Under the pieces are notes generated by a model. That model made no database searches and was not told where the DNA came from. It saw nothing but the letters and a program-made list of their open reading frames with translations. A DNA stretch of 56,756 nt from Verrucomicrobiaceae bacterium (lineage in GTDB: Bacteria > Verrucomicrobiota > Verrucomicrobiia > Verrucomicrobiales > Verrucomicrobiaceae): contig JAEUHN010000045.1 of assembly GCA_016795365.1 (NCBI GenBank), forward strand, positions 1 to 56,756, given 5' to 3'. The position numbers and the translations under genes are program-made. Shown piece after piece: positions 1 through 8,240 of the stretch. Positions within the stretch are counted from its first letter, which is position 1. Every line of letters begins with the position of its first letter.

Positions 1-260
1 CTGTTCCGCTCCGGCCTCATCTCGCTACGCTCGATGAGACCTCCGCTCCGTTTGACAGCGCATCAGAACAACCCCACATCAACCACAACCAAAGGACGCC
101 GAAACTACATTTATGAGTGTCTCACTTCCGGGGGCAGGCCACCATCACAGGATGCACCTAGAGCCTGTAGGTCAGAGGGTTGGTGGCTAGCTCGAGAAAA
201 CATTCTGACCTTACAACTGCTCGACTCCCCGGGTATCAATGAGGCAGGGGAGTGCGGCGG
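1..260. other. Non-coding, hairpin-rich stretch downstream of purC
   Basis: No convincing gene is present; a 76-residue ORF here has no recognisable features and is probably chance. Two inverted repeats stand out. One pairs 166-176 with 204-215 (about 11 bp with one bulge, loop of about 27 nt). The other pairs 224-230 with 247-253 (7 bp, GC-rich). A third imperfect stem lies near 15-45. The stems lie just past the purC stop codon on the minus strand, so they could end its transcript, but there is no T-run after them. A structured RNA is possible; I could not match it to tmRNA, RNase P RNA or 6S RNA. Confidence 0.3.
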
Positions 261-1562
261 TTAGATGCCATTCAGCTCCGCATACCCCTTCAGCAATCCG
301 TGTTGCGCGTAGAAGTCCACCTCGGCTTCGCCGCAGGCTTGCAGTTTCGACTTCGCATCGGTGCGCTGGCCGAGGATGTGCTCGCGGATGAGCTTGGTCT
401 TCTCGGCCTGGAGCGCGAGGAAGTCGTGGGCGACGACGGGCGTGTGCGGCCACTGGCCGCTGGCCTGGCCTTCTTTGAGGATACCGGTGAAGGGGCGGCC
501 TTGCTTGGCGGCTTCCTTCTTGGCTTCATTCACACCCGCGAACCAGTCGGCGTGGACGAGCTTGTAGTAGTCGCGCATGGCCTGCTTGTTGTAGTGCAGG
601 ATGAGCTTGTGGCCGTCGCGCTCGGTAACGCTGGTGGCGCGGAAGCTGTCGGTATCCACGGTATCGACGAAGAAGCAATCGCTCTCATCGACGGCGAACT
701 CCCACTTCATGTCCCAGAGCGTGAGGCCGATGTCGTCGAGGATGCCGCGCACGACGTAGCCGCCGAGCAGCGCCATCTTGATGGTGTCGAGGAACTGTTG
801 CGTGCCGAGGCCACTCATGAGCAGGGCTTCCTGGCGGGAGACGTTGCGGTCCTCGGGCTCGTATTTGCTGGTGAGGTCGAAGATGGGATGCGCGAGCATC
901 TGCCAGGCGCGCATGGGTTCGGTGAGGCCGAGTTCCTGCTCGTAGGCATGGCGTGCGGCCTCGCCCATCGCTGCATGTTTCTTCAGAATGGAAGAGCCAC
1001 CGGTGACGCCGAAGCGCACGATGTATTCGAGCGGCACGACATACGTGGTGGATTGATAAAACTGCTCGTAGTCGAAGACGTGACCGTTGAGGAACGGACG
1101 CTGCGGCGGCTTCATCACGGGGAAGCGGCGCACGACGTTGTAGCAGCTCGGGTTGGCGGGCATGCCGCTGGTGACGATGTCGTGCGACTTCGCGTCGATC
1201 ATGCCGACGTGATGCGTCTGGCCACCGCGCTCGCGCATGAGTTCCAGTGGGCCGGTGGTGAGGTCGTGCTTCCATTTGGCATCAATCGCGGGATCGCTCT
1301 CGATGCGCTGCTGCACGCGTGCCCAGGTTTCCTTCTGGCCAAGCTGGGAGTAAAGCGCGTGGCGGAACACGGCGCGGTTGAGGTCGTTGTCCGCGATCTC
1401 GAAGATGCTGCCCACGTCGAACACGGAGCCTGCGGGCGTGGTCTCGGCCACCATGTAACCCGGATGTCCGGGCGCGGCGAAGAGGCGCTGCACGGAGCCG
1501 TTGTAAACGGGTTCGCCGAGCTGGGTGAGGTCGAGGTGTGTGGGGGCTGCGTCTGAGGGCAT
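261..1562 (-). CDS. purC: Phosphoribosylaminoimidazole-succinocarboxamide synthase (SAICAR synthase), long form
   Basis: This is a 433-residue cytoplasmic enzyme expected to join CAIR and aspartate using ATP in purine synthesis. The N-terminal region (about residues 18-60) has the family's nucleotide-binding pattern, with YNGSVQRLF followed by AGSVFDVGSIFEI and the FRH segment. The middle carries EYIVRFGVTGGSS, matching the substrate-binding loop of PurC, and DDIGLTLWDMKWEFAVDE resembles the stretch where PurC proteins read '..D.K.EFG...'. It is clearly longer than the usual 240-300 residues. It has its own promoter region, divergent from the methyltransferase gene. The purN activity lies elsewhere in this window as a fusion (34769-35872), so purine genes are scattered. 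The family call is firm; the extra length is unexplained. Confidence 0.8.
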   Translation of the reverse strand: MPSDAAPTHLDLTQLGEPVYNGSVQRLFAAPGHPGYMVAETTPAGSVFDVGSIFEIADNDLNRAVFRHALYSQLGQKETWARVQQRIESDPAIDAKWKHDLTTGPLELMRERGGQTHHVGMIDAKSHDIVTSGMPANPSCYNVVRRFPVMKPPQRPFLNGHVFDYEQFYQSTTYVVPLEYIVRFGVTGGSSILKKHAAMGEAARHAYEQELGLTEPMRAWQMLAHPIFDLTSKYEPEDRNVSRQEALLMSGLGTQQFLDTIKMALLGGYVVRGILDDIGLTLWDMKWEFAVDESDCFFVDTVDTDSFRATSVTERDGHKLILHYNKQAMRDYYKLVHADWFAGVNEAKKEAAKQGRPFTGILKEGQASGQWPHTPVVAHDFLALQAEKTKLIREHILGQRTDAKSKLQACGEAEVDFYAQHGLLKGYAELNGI

Positions 1563-1621
1563 GACTGCCTTTTGAGCAGGATGTGAGGGGAGGCAAGGTG
1601 GTTTTGCGTGGCTGGGATTGA

Positions 1622-1675
1622 GTCCTCTCTGTCCTTTAGGTTCTTCCGAAAGGACTCAAAGGACCGAAAGGACGA
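1622..1675. repeat. Inverted nonamer array between purC and rlmI
   Basis: Six 9-nt units lie back to back. Units starting with GTCCT at 1622 and 1631, plus a weaker unit at 1640, face units starting with AAAGGAC at 1649, 1658 and 1667. The two halves are largely reverse complements, so the whole forms an imperfect palindrome centred near 1648. It lies in the 176-bp gap between the divergent purC and rlmI genes, where both promoters must be, and resembles the other short iterated repeats of this window. Confidence 0.6.
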
Positions 1676-1738
1676 AAAGCACAATCTGGCCTCTCGAAAA
1701 AGCCTTCGCAATGCGTGGATGGCTCCGCACGGTGAACA

Positions 1739-2941
1739 ATGTCCGAAACCAAACTTCCCATGCTTCGCTTGCGTGTCTCTGCTCCGGCGGAGCGCTTCAT
1801 CCGCAGCGGACATCCGTGGGTGTATAGCGACAGCATCGTGGAGACGAATCGTGTGGGCGATGTGGGTGAGCTGGCGGTGGTGTATAACCGGGACAACAAA
1901 TTCATGGCGTTGGGCTTGCATGATCCGCAGTCGCCGATTCGGTTGCGCGTGCTGCACGCGGGCAAGCCGGTGAAGGCGGATCGCGAGTGGTGGATCGCAC
2001 GGCTCCAGGCGGCGAAGGACAAGCGGGTGCCGCTCTTTGATAAAGCGCAGACGAATGCCTGGCGCTGGGTGAGCGGCGAGAACGACGGCTTCCCTGGGCT
2101 GGTGATTGATCGCTACGCCGATGTGCTGGTGATGAAGTTGTATAGCGCGGTGTGGCTGCCGAGATTGTCCGAGGTGCTTGACTGGGTGCGCGAGGTCTTT
2201 GCGCCTACAGCACTCGTCTTGCGCCTGAGTCGGAACATCCAGCCAATCGCGAAGGAGCGCTGGGGCCTGAGTGAAGGCTGCCTCGTGGGCAGCACGGAGA
2301 ACCTTGTGGTGTTCCGCGAGAACGGCATCCGCTTTGAAGCCGAGGTGCTGCAAGGGCAGAAGACGGGTTTCTACCTGGACCAACGCGACAACCGCGCGCG
2401 TGTGCAGGACCTGGCAAAGGGACGCGAGGTGCTGAACGTCTTCAGCTTCTCGGGCGGCTTCTCCTTGTATGCGGCTCGCGGCGGCGCGCGCAGCGTGACG
2501 GACCTGGACATCAGCAAACACGCGCTCGACAGCGCGAACCGGAACTTCGCGCTCAATCCGTGGTCCGCTGCCGTGCCGCACGAGTGTGTGCAAGGCGATG
2601 CCTTTGAGTGGATCGCGAATGGTCCTCGGCGCAGCTTTGATCTGATCATCTGCGATCCACCGTCGTTGGCCCGGCGCGAAGCCGATCGCGAGGGCGCGAT
2701 CCGCGCCTATGGAACGCTGGCCGCGAATTGCCTGCGCCGCCTCGCGCCCGGCGGCATTCTCGTCGCGGCCTCATGCTCCGCGCATGTGAGCCAGGGCGAG
2801 TTCTTCGATGCAGTGATGAATGCGGCCGATCATGCCGGGCCGTGGAAGGAACTGTGGCGCTCAGCCCACGCGCCCGATCACCCGGCGACATTTGCGGAGG
2901 CGCACTACTTAAAGTGCATCGCCTTGCAGATCGAACCGTGA
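1739..2941 (+). CDS. rlmI: Class I SAM-dependent rRNA methyltransferase (RlmI/YccW family)
   Basis: This 400-residue protein is probably a 23S rRNA cytosine-5 methyltransferase. The N-terminus (about residues 8-85) is a PUA-type RNA-binding domain with the family pattern [16 protein letters not shown] middle domain precedes [12 protein letters not shown], the stretch found before the SAM site in RlmI proteins. The Rossmann SAM-binding loop is [18 protein letters not shown] (about residues 232-249), and [11 protein letters not shown] supplies the conserved DPP motif. A cysteine in AASCSAHVS near residue 345 is in the position expected of the family's catalytic/release cysteine. Length matches E. 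coli RlmI (396). The ATG at 1739 has no clear ribosome-binding site. The exact target base is inferred from the family. Confidence 0.85.
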   Translation: MSETKLPMLRLRVSAPAERFIRSGHPWVYSDSIVETNRVGDVGELAVVYNRDNKFMALGLHDPQSPIRLRVLHAGKPVKADREWWIARLQAAKDKRVPLFDKAQTNAWRWVSGENDGFPGLVIDRYADVLVMKLYSAVWLPRLSEVLDWVREVFAPTALVLRLSRNIQPIAKERWGLSEGCLVGSTENLVVFRENGIRFEAEVLQGQKTGFYLDQRDNRARVQDLAKGREVLNVFSFSGGFSLYAARGGARSVTDLDISKHALDSANRNFALNPWSAAVPHECVQGDAFEWIANGPRRSFDLIICDPPSLARREADREGAIRAYGTLAANCLRRLAPGGILVAASCSAHVSQGEFFDAVMNAADHAGPWKELWRSAHAPDHPATFAEAHYLKCIALQIEP

Positions 2942-2983
2942 CAGCCCTTGACCGCATGGTGCCGTGCCCGCATTCTAGCGCCC

Positions 2984-5323
2984 ATGTCTTCGCGTCTTGT
3001 CATCCGGTCGCTCCTCGTTGCTACAGCCACTTGCGGGCTTGCTGTGTCCACTCTTGCACAGGCGGTGAAACGAGCTGTTCCACTCGATCAGAACGGCAAT
3101 CCGATCGCTGAGCCCCAGACTGAGCCATTGGTTCCTGCGACGCAGCCACCATTGCCGCCACTGCCGGGTGAGGCACCGGCCCTTCCAGTGAAGCGTGCCC
3201 AAGTCGTGGAAGAGCCAACGACTCCGCCTGCCACCAAGCCCACAGCTGACACCACTTCCTCACGCGGCGAGGTCACGTCAAAGCGGAACGAGGAGAAGAA
3301 CGAAGACAAAAAGGCAGCCAAGCCAGCTGTGGAAGTGCCCAAGGAGCCTGAGAAACCGGAGCCAAGCATCGCGGACATTCCACATGCAACACTGATCTCC
3401 ATCAAGAAGACGAAGAAGGATCTCGAGGCCTCGTGGACCACCTTGAAAGAAGCTCGCACGGTGAAACTCGAAGTCGCCGCGCCACGTGGTCAGATTGTGG
3501 ATCGCAACGGTGTGTGCCTGGCGAAGAACAAAGTCGATAACTACCTCGCCCTGAGCTTCCCATTGCTGGACCCTGCCACTGATGAGGCTGTGATTGCATT
3601 TGGTCAGGGGCGAATCACCGAGGTGAACCGGCGGCTCGGCAAGAACTGGACCGTTGCTCCCGAACACCTTGTCGCACACTACAAAGACAGGCGATGGTTG
3701 CCCTTGGTCTTCAGCAAGGGCAACGGCATCGGCATCGGAGTGACACCGGAAGAGATCGAGAAGCTCAGGCCGATGTTTGGGAAGGGATTGATTCTCAGCC
3801 CGACCTTCGTTCGCACCTATCCGAAACTGGACACCGCCTGTCACGTGATCGGATATGCAGGTATTGTGCGCAAGCAGCCCACGGGTCCGATCATCGACGG
3901 TGAGCCTCTGATTGAGGAAATGACAGGACGATCAGGCCTTGAGCAAGCTTTTGAAAACGATCTCCGTGGCAAGCCAGGAATGGTGAATATTCTCTTCAAC
4001 CCTGATGGCACGAAGCTGAATGAGGAAGTTCTGCGTCGTCCGGTGCCGGGGCGAAATGTGGTAACCACGCTGGACTACGACATGCAGCGATTCGCGGAAG
4101 AAGCACTGCGCAAGCACGCGAAGAATGGCGGGGCCATGGTCATCATGGACGTGCGCAATGGGGACGTGCTGGCGCTTGCCTCACATCCCACGTTTGATCC
4201 TAATGACTTCGTGCCTCGCATTACCACGGCTCGCTTCGACGAGCTGCGCAATGATCCGAAGACGCCCCTCCTTGGTCGGGCGTTTCAGAGCAACTACTTC
4301 CCTGCATCTACCTTCAAGGTGGTGACTGCACTGGCAGGACTCGAAAGCGGAGCTGTGACGCCGAGCACGGTCTATAACTGCGACGCTGCCTACCAGATCG
4401 GTGACCGTGCATTCCACAACTGGAACAAGGATGGCGAAGGCCCCATGACCGTGGTGGATGCCATCAAGCGCTCGTGCAACACCTGGTTCTATCAGGCAGG
4501 CATTCAGACTGGATCAAAGGCGGTGGTGGACATGGCGGAGCGCATGGGATTTGGTCAACCGACGGGGCTTCCGATTCCCGAAATGAAAGGCTTTGTGCCC
4601 AGCGACGCCTATTACCAGCAGACCTCTGGCCACAAGATTCTCAATGGCATGCTCGCAAGCATCTGTATCGGGCAGGTCGTCACAGCGACGCCATTGCAGG
4701 TGGCGCAGTGCATGTGTGCTGTGGCCGATGGCATGAACATGCCCAAGGTGCGTCTGGTGAAGCAAATTCAGGACTACAACGACAATGTGGTCCAGGCCTG
4801 GCCACCGGAGGTGCGCAAGCAGGTGAACCTCATGCCCATGGCTCGCGACACGGTGGTCAAAGGCATGATCGCGGTTGTGAATGGCGAAGGTGGAACGGGC
4901 CACAATGCCCAGGTGGATGGTGTAAAGGTGGCAGGCAAGACGGGGACAGCTCAATGGGTGGTGGATCCGAATGGCGACCGAGACAAGAATCGCTGGCTGG
5001 CGTGGTTCACAGGTTTCCTGCCTGCTGACAATCCGGTCTATGCCTTCGCCGTTGTTTATGAAGGGGCCTTTGGTGAGAGCGTCAGTGGCGGAGCTGTCGC
5101 GGCCCCCATCGTGCAGTCGGTGCTGGCCAAAATTCATGCCAATGAGAAGGCCGGCGATCCTTTGAAGAGCGCGTCGGAGGCACCGCCACGGGCTGAACTG
5201 GCCGAGGAGCCCACGGACACTGCGAATGCTCCCAAAGCCGAGCCGGTAGAGCCCCCACCGCCCCCACCTGCCGAGGAGCCCAAGGGTGTGCGTGGTTTGT
5301 TCAAACGTCTCTTTGGGCGCTAG
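2984..5323 (+). CDS. Penicillin-binding protein 2-type transpeptidase (PBP2/FtsI family)
   Basis: This is a 779-residue D,D-transpeptidase that cross-links peptidoglycan outside the cytoplasmic membrane. I start it at ATG 2984, which gives a signal/anchor segment (MSSRLVIRSLLVATATCGLA); an upstream TTG at 2948 would add 12 residues that spoil it. Residues 30-130 are an unusual proline- and charge-rich linker. The dimerisation domain starts at about 165 with APRGQIVDRNG, as in PBP2. The catalytic triad motifs are all present: STFK at 442-445 (nucleophile Ser442), SCN at 497-499 and KTG at 652-654. The tail is proline-rich with a basic end. No mreBCD or rodA gene is adjacent, so whether it serves elongation or division cannot be said from context. 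Confidence 0.88.
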   Translation: MSSRLVIRSLLVATATCGLAVSTLAQAVKRAVPLDQNGNPIAEPQTEPLVPATQPPLPPLPGEAPALPVKRAQVVEEPTTPPATKPTADTTSSRGEVTSKRNEEKNEDKKAAKPAVEVPKEPEKPEPSIADIPHATLISIKKTKKDLEASWTTLKEARTVKLEVAAPRGQIVDRNGVCLAKNKVDNYLALSFPLLDPATDEAVIAFGQGRITEVNRRLGKNWTVAPEHLVAHYKDRRWLPLVFSKGNGIGIGVTPEEIEKLRPMFGKGLILSPTFVRTYPKLDTACHVIGYAGIVRKQPTGPIIDGEPLIEEMTGRSGLEQAFENDLRGKPGMVNILFNPDGTKLNEEVLRRPVPGRNVVTTLDYDMQRFAEEALRKHAKNGGAMVIMDVRNGDVLALASHPTFDPNDFVPRITTARFDELRNDPKTPLLGRAFQSNYFPASTFKVVTALAGLESGAVTPSTVYNCDAAYQIGDRAFHNWNKDGEGPMTVVDAIKRSCNTWFYQAGIQTGSKAVVDMAERMGFGQPTGLPIPEMKGFVPSDAYYQQTSGHKILNGMLASICIGQVVTATPLQVAQCMCAVADGMNMPKVRLVKQIQDYNDNVVQAWPPEVRKQVNLMPMARDTVVKGMIAVVNGEGGTGHNAQVDGVKVAGKTGTAQWVVDPNGDRDKNRWLAWFTGFLPADNPVYAFAVVYEGAFGESVSGGAVAAPIVQSVLAKIHANEKAGDPLKSASEAPPRAELAEEPTDTANAPKAEPVEPPPPPPAEEPKGVRGLFKRLFGR

Positions 5324-5374
5324 GACCGGCGAACGATTCGTGAAACGAAGGGCTGGGCGCAGCGTTCTTGCGCC

Positions 5375-6811
5375 ATGCTCCGTCTTATCGCTTCGCTTGT
5401 CCTGGCCACCACGGCCGGCCTTTTAGCCGCACCGAAATACAATGTGCTCCATCTGGTCTCCGACGATCTCAATTGCTCGCTCGGCTGTTATGGCCATCCG
5501 TTGGTGAAGTCGCCCAACATCGACAAGCTGGCTGCCCGTGGTGTGCGTTTCGACAAGGCCTACTGCCAGTATCCGCTGTGCAACCCGAGCCGTGCGAGCT
5601 TCATGACCGGTCTGCGCCCAGACACGACCAAGGTGTATGAAAACAGCACGCACTTCCGCGAGACCGATCCCAATACGGTCACCATGCCGCAGAGCTTCCA
5701 GAAGGCCGGAGCCTTTGCTGCACGCGTGGGCAAGCTCTACCACTACGGCGTGCCAACGCAGATCGGCACCAGCGGACTCGATGACGCGCCGTCGTGGATG
5801 CAGGTGGTCAATCCCATCGGCCACGACAAGAAGGTGGAGGACAAGATCTTCACGTTAACGCCCGGCCAATTCGGCGGCACCTTGAGCTGGTTCGCCGATG
5901 AAGATCCCGAGCCGCAAACCGATGCCATCGGCGCTGCCGAAGCGATCAAGTTGCTCGAAGCCCACAAGGACAAGCCCTTCTACCTCGCCGTCGGCTTCTA
6001 TCGTCCGCACACGCCGTATGTCGCGCCGAAGCAATACTTCGACATGTATCCGCTCGATCAGGTCGGTCTGGCTCAAGGCCCAGTCAAGGACGAGCCCGGC
6101 ATCCCGGAGGCCGCTTACGCGAGTTACAAAAAGGAGCAGGACACACTCACCGACGACCTGCGTCGGAAAGCGCGGCAGGCCTACTTTGCCAGCACCACGT
6201 TCATGGACGCGCAGGTCGGTCAGGTGGTCGATGCACTCGACCGTCTCGGCCTCGCTGACAAAACCATCATCGTCTTCCACAGCGACCACGGCTACCATCT
6301 TGGTGAGCACGGCTTGTGGCAGAAGCAGAGCATCTGGGAAGGCAGTGCCCGCGTGCCGCTCATCGTCGTCGTGCCTGGCTCGTCGAACAAAGGCAAGACC
6401 TGCGCGAGTCCGGTGGAACTCGTCGATCTGCATGCCACGCTGACGGACCTCTGCGGCATCGAGTCGCCCAAGACCGACGGCTTCAGTCTCAGGCCGCTGC
6501 TTGAAAACACCGACGCCGCGTGGTCACACGCCGCTTACTCGCAAGTGCTGCGTGGCCAGCAGATCGGCACCAATGCACCCAAGTTCAAAGACCAGCAGAA
6601 AGGCCAGGCGAAAGGCAAAGGTAAAAAAGCCAACGGCTTCATGGGCCGCAGCGTTCGCAATGAGCAGTATCGCTACACTGAGTGGGGCAAGGATGGAGCC
6701 AATGGCGTCACGCTCTTCGACATGATTGCCGATCCGATGGAAGCCAAGGACCTTTCCAAAGATCCGGCACACGCCGACACGCTGAAGGCGATGAAAGCGT
6801 TGCTCAACTAA
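5375..6811 (+). CDS. Secreted sulfatase (iduronate-2-sulfatase-like)
   Basis: This 478-residue type I sulfatase is expected to hydrolyse sulfate esters, probably on polysaccharides, outside the cytoplasm. A signal peptide covers about residues 1-18. Metal-ligand aspartates D30-D31 (LVSDDLN) precede the active-site signature C69-N-P71-S72-R73, whose cysteine must be converted to formylglycine. Further family motifs are FYRPHTPYVAP, HSDHGYHLGEHG and the C-terminal LFDMIADPMEAKDL. A lysine/glycine/glutamine-rich stretch near residues 405-420 looks like a low-complexity insert. Substrate is unknown. The formylglycine-generating enzyme it needs is not clearly encoded in this window; the FGE-like domains of the kinase at 17999-23161 lack the cysteines I would expect. 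Confidence 0.9.
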   Translation: MLRLIASLVLATTAGLLAAPKYNVLHLVSDDLNCSLGCYGHPLVKSPNIDKLAARGVRFDKAYCQYPLCNPSRASFMTGLRPDTTKVYENSTHFRETDPNTVTMPQSFQKAGAFAARVGKLYHYGVPTQIGTSGLDDAPSWMQVVNPIGHDKKVEDKIFTLTPGQFGGTLSWFADEDPEPQTDAIGAAEAIKLLEAHKDKPFYLAVGFYRPHTPYVAPKQYFDMYPLDQVGLAQGPVKDEPGIPEAAYASYKKEQDTLTDDLRRKARQAYFASTTFMDAQVGQVVDALDRLGLADKTIIVFHSDHGYHLGEHGLWQKQSIWEGSARVPLIVVVPGSSNKGKTCASPVELVDLHATLTDLCGIESPKTDGFSLRPLLENTDAAWSHAAYSQVLRGQQIGTNAPKFKDQQKGQAKGKGKKANGFMGRSVRNEQYRYTEWGKDGANGVTLFDMIADPMEAKDLSKDPAHADTLKAMKALLN

Positions 6812-6860
6812 GTGGGATTCTTTTTGAATACGGCGGTGCAAGCCTCGTCCGAGGGCTTGT

Positions 6861-7142
6861 ATGAAAACGATTTTTCTTCGTCTTGTCGCAGCGGTGACGC
6901 TTGCTTCCACGGCTGTTAGTTGCACCACCGCATACGACGCTTACGGCAACCCGCGTCCGGTCGTTGATCCGGCAGCGGCTGTCGTTGGTGCCGCCGCGGT
7001 GGGCTTGCTGGCCTATGGTCTGGCGAGCAGCAACGATCATCATCACCGTTCTTCGTGTGACAATCGCTACTATCGTAGCAGTCACTACCATCAGCCTAGC
7101 TACGGTTACTCACGCTACAATCGCGGCTACTGCCGATATTGA
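6861..7142 (+). CDS. Small putative lipoprotein, His/Tyr-rich
   Basis: This 93-residue protein has an N-terminal export signal ending at Cys21 (ASTAVSC), an acceptable though not ideal lipobox. A glycine/alanine-rich hydrophobic segment (about residues 40-55) is followed by a tail very rich in His, Ser, Tyr and Arg. I do not recognise a family; short proteins of this style are common envelope lipoproteins. A GC-rich hairpin (about 6850-6869) abuts the ATG and there is no clear ribosome-binding site, so translation may be poor or controlled by folding. It lies 49 bp after the sulfatase, on the same strand. Confidence 0.6.
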   Translation: MKTIFLRLVAAVTLASTAVSCTTAYDAYGNPRPVVDPAAAVVGAAAVGLLAYGLASSNDHHHRSSCDNRYYRSSHYHQPSYGYSRYNRGYCRY

Positions 7143-7167
7143 GGCAGCCAGCGATCTGCCAGGGTGC

Positions 7168-7200
7168 GGGGTGCATCGCGCCTTGCACCCTTCTTGCTTC
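7168..7200 (+). terminator. Possible terminator after the small lipoprotein gene
   Basis: A stem pairs GGGTGCA (7169-7175) with TGCACCC (7184-7190) around an 8-nt loop and is followed by a modest T-rich run (TTCTTGCTT). This fits a weak intrinsic terminator between the lipoprotein and glyoxalase-fold genes. The T-run is interrupted. Confidence 0.4.
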
Positions 7201-7235
7201 CATGCGAAGACGCGCGGCAACCCCGTCATTGGACT

Positions 7236-7616
7236 ATGGTCAAGAAACTGCTGCATACCCGCTACCGTGTGAACGATCTGGAAAAGACCGTTGCTTTTTA
7301 TCGCGACGTTCTCGGTTTGAGCGAAGTGAAACGCCACAAGTCACCGCGAGGATCGGAGTTGGTGTTTCTTCAGACGCCCAACAGCGACGAGTTGATCGAG
7401 ATTTGCAGCTTCCCTGCGAGTGGACCGGTTACTTTTTGCTCGGATCTCACTCATCTGGCGTTCGAAGTCGAGGACCTGGAAGCCTTTGCCCGCCATTCGG
7501 CTGCCCTGGGTTATCCACTCTCCGATGGGCCGACGGCATCCTCTTCGGGCAGTGTCTTCGCTTTCATTGACGCGCCTGAGGGCTATGAGATAGAACTGAT
7601 ACAGTATCCCAAATAA
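7236..7616 (+). CDS. VOC-family metalloenzyme, glyoxalase I-like
   Basis: This 126-residue protein has two beta-alpha-beta-beta-beta units, as in lactoylglutathione lyase. I start it at ATG 7236, because the protein then opens MVKKLLHTRYRVNDLEKT, the usual start of GloA. The four expected metal ligands can be placed by comparison with E. coli GloA: His7, Glu55 (ELIEI), His73 (LTHLAFEV) and Glu120 (GYEIELIQ). It could detoxify methylglyoxal with glutathione or another thiol. The substrate-binding residues are not clear enough to exclude another vicinal-oxygen-chelate activity. The antitoxin pair follows 37 bp later on the same strand. Confidence 0.8.
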   Translation: MVKKLLHTRYRVNDLEKTVAFYRDVLGLSEVKRHKSPRGSELVFLQTPNSDELIEICSFPASGPVTFCSDLTHLAFEVEDLEAFARHSAALGYPLSDGPTASSSGSVFAFIDAPEGYEIELIQYPK

Positions 7617-7653
7617 AACCCGGCTGCCGCACGTATCTCCCACCTGAACGCTC

Positions 7654-7935
7654 ATGGACTTTGACTGGATAGACGTCTCCTTCGACCTCGCGAAGCTGCC
7701 CCCGAAGGACATTGAAGAGTCCTTCGAAGATCCGTTTTCATTGAAGCTGCTGCCTGACAATCCAGACGAGGCCGGACGTGATTCGCGATTTTTCAATCTG
7801 GGCCGAGCCCTCGGTGGCACGCCGATTTTCTCGGTCTTCTGGACGGATGGAAAGCGCTACCGGGTGATCTATTCGCGTCCAATGACGACCGAGGAAGCCT
7901 ATTTTTACGAGCGCAAAAGAGCCGAGGAAGCCTGA
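7654..7935 (+). CDS. BrnT-like toxin (type II toxin-antitoxin)
   Basis: This 93-residue protein resembles BrnT ribonuclease toxins, which fold like RelE. The pattern FDWIDVSFDLAKL, then IEESFEDPF, then a strand around FSVFWTDGKRYRVIYSRP and a final EEAYFYERKR follows the BrnT layout of 'F.WD..K', 'F.DP', 'R.I.S.R' and a C-terminal Glu-Tyr-Glu helix. The gene lies 5 bp before a ribbon-helix-helix protein gene; toxin first, antitoxin second is the usual BrnT order. BrnT proteins cleave RNA and stop growth until bound by the antitoxin. Similarity is moderate, so activity is inferred. Confidence 0.65.
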   Translation: MDFDWIDVSFDLAKLPPKDIEESFEDPFSLKLLPDNPDEAGRDSRFFNLGRALGGTPIFSVFWTDGKRYRVIYSRPMTTEEAYFYERKRAEEA

Positions 7936-7940
7936 CCGAT

Positions 7941-8231
7941 ATGGATGCTGAAACTCCCACACTGAAAGTCATTCGCGCCTGGAAAGAGGTCCCCTCCTTC
8001 GAGACCGATGAGGCGGAAGGCAAATTCTGGGCCGAGCACCAGCTGGATGGTCGGCTGATGCAGATGGCGGTGCATCGTCCCGATGTGCGCGAGTCCACCA
8101 CGATCACGCTGCGCTTCGATCCGCGAATGCTCAGCCGCATCAAGCGCATCGCCCGCCGCCGCTACCTGAACTATCAGAGCATGATCAAGCAGTGGCTCTC
8201 GGAGCGGATGGAGCAGGAACTCAAGGAGTAG
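7941..8231 (+). CDS. CopG-type ribbon-helix-helix antitoxin, partner of the BrnT-like toxin
   Basis: This 96-residue protein has two parts. The N-terminal half holds VPSFETDEAEGKFWAEHQL, the pattern of CopG antitoxin domains that neutralise BrnT-like toxins. The C-terminal half begins with the beta strand STTITLRFDPRML, followed by two helices ending in YQSMIKQWLSERMEQE, a ribbon-helix-helix DNA-binding fold. Such proteins bind the toxin and repress their own promoter, so the operator should lie upstream of 7654. A GAGG stretch lies before the ATG, in the end of the toxin gene. Its stop codon is only 9 bp from the end of the convergent uvrC. Confidence 0.75.
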   Translation: MDAETPTLKVIRAWKEVPSFETDEAEGKFWAEHQLDGRLMQMAVHRPDVRESTTITLRFDPRMLSRIKRIARRRYLNYQSMIKQWLSERMEQELKE

Positions 8232-8240
8232 GAGCGCACG

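Noticed and set aside
100..260. tmRNA or tRNA remnant near the purC end (TCGACTCCCC resembles a T-loop)
   Set aside because: No CCA end, acceptor stem partner or tag-peptide frame could be placed. The T-loop-like bases belong to a different hairpin.
252..1556. A 434-codon ORF on the plus strand opposite purC
   Set aside because: The minus frame has clear PurC motifs; the plus frame is Val/Ala/Gly/His-rich without any family pattern.
6848..6870. Riboswitch before the small lipoprotein gene
   Set aside because: There is only one short GC-rich stem next to the ATG and no larger conserved fold.
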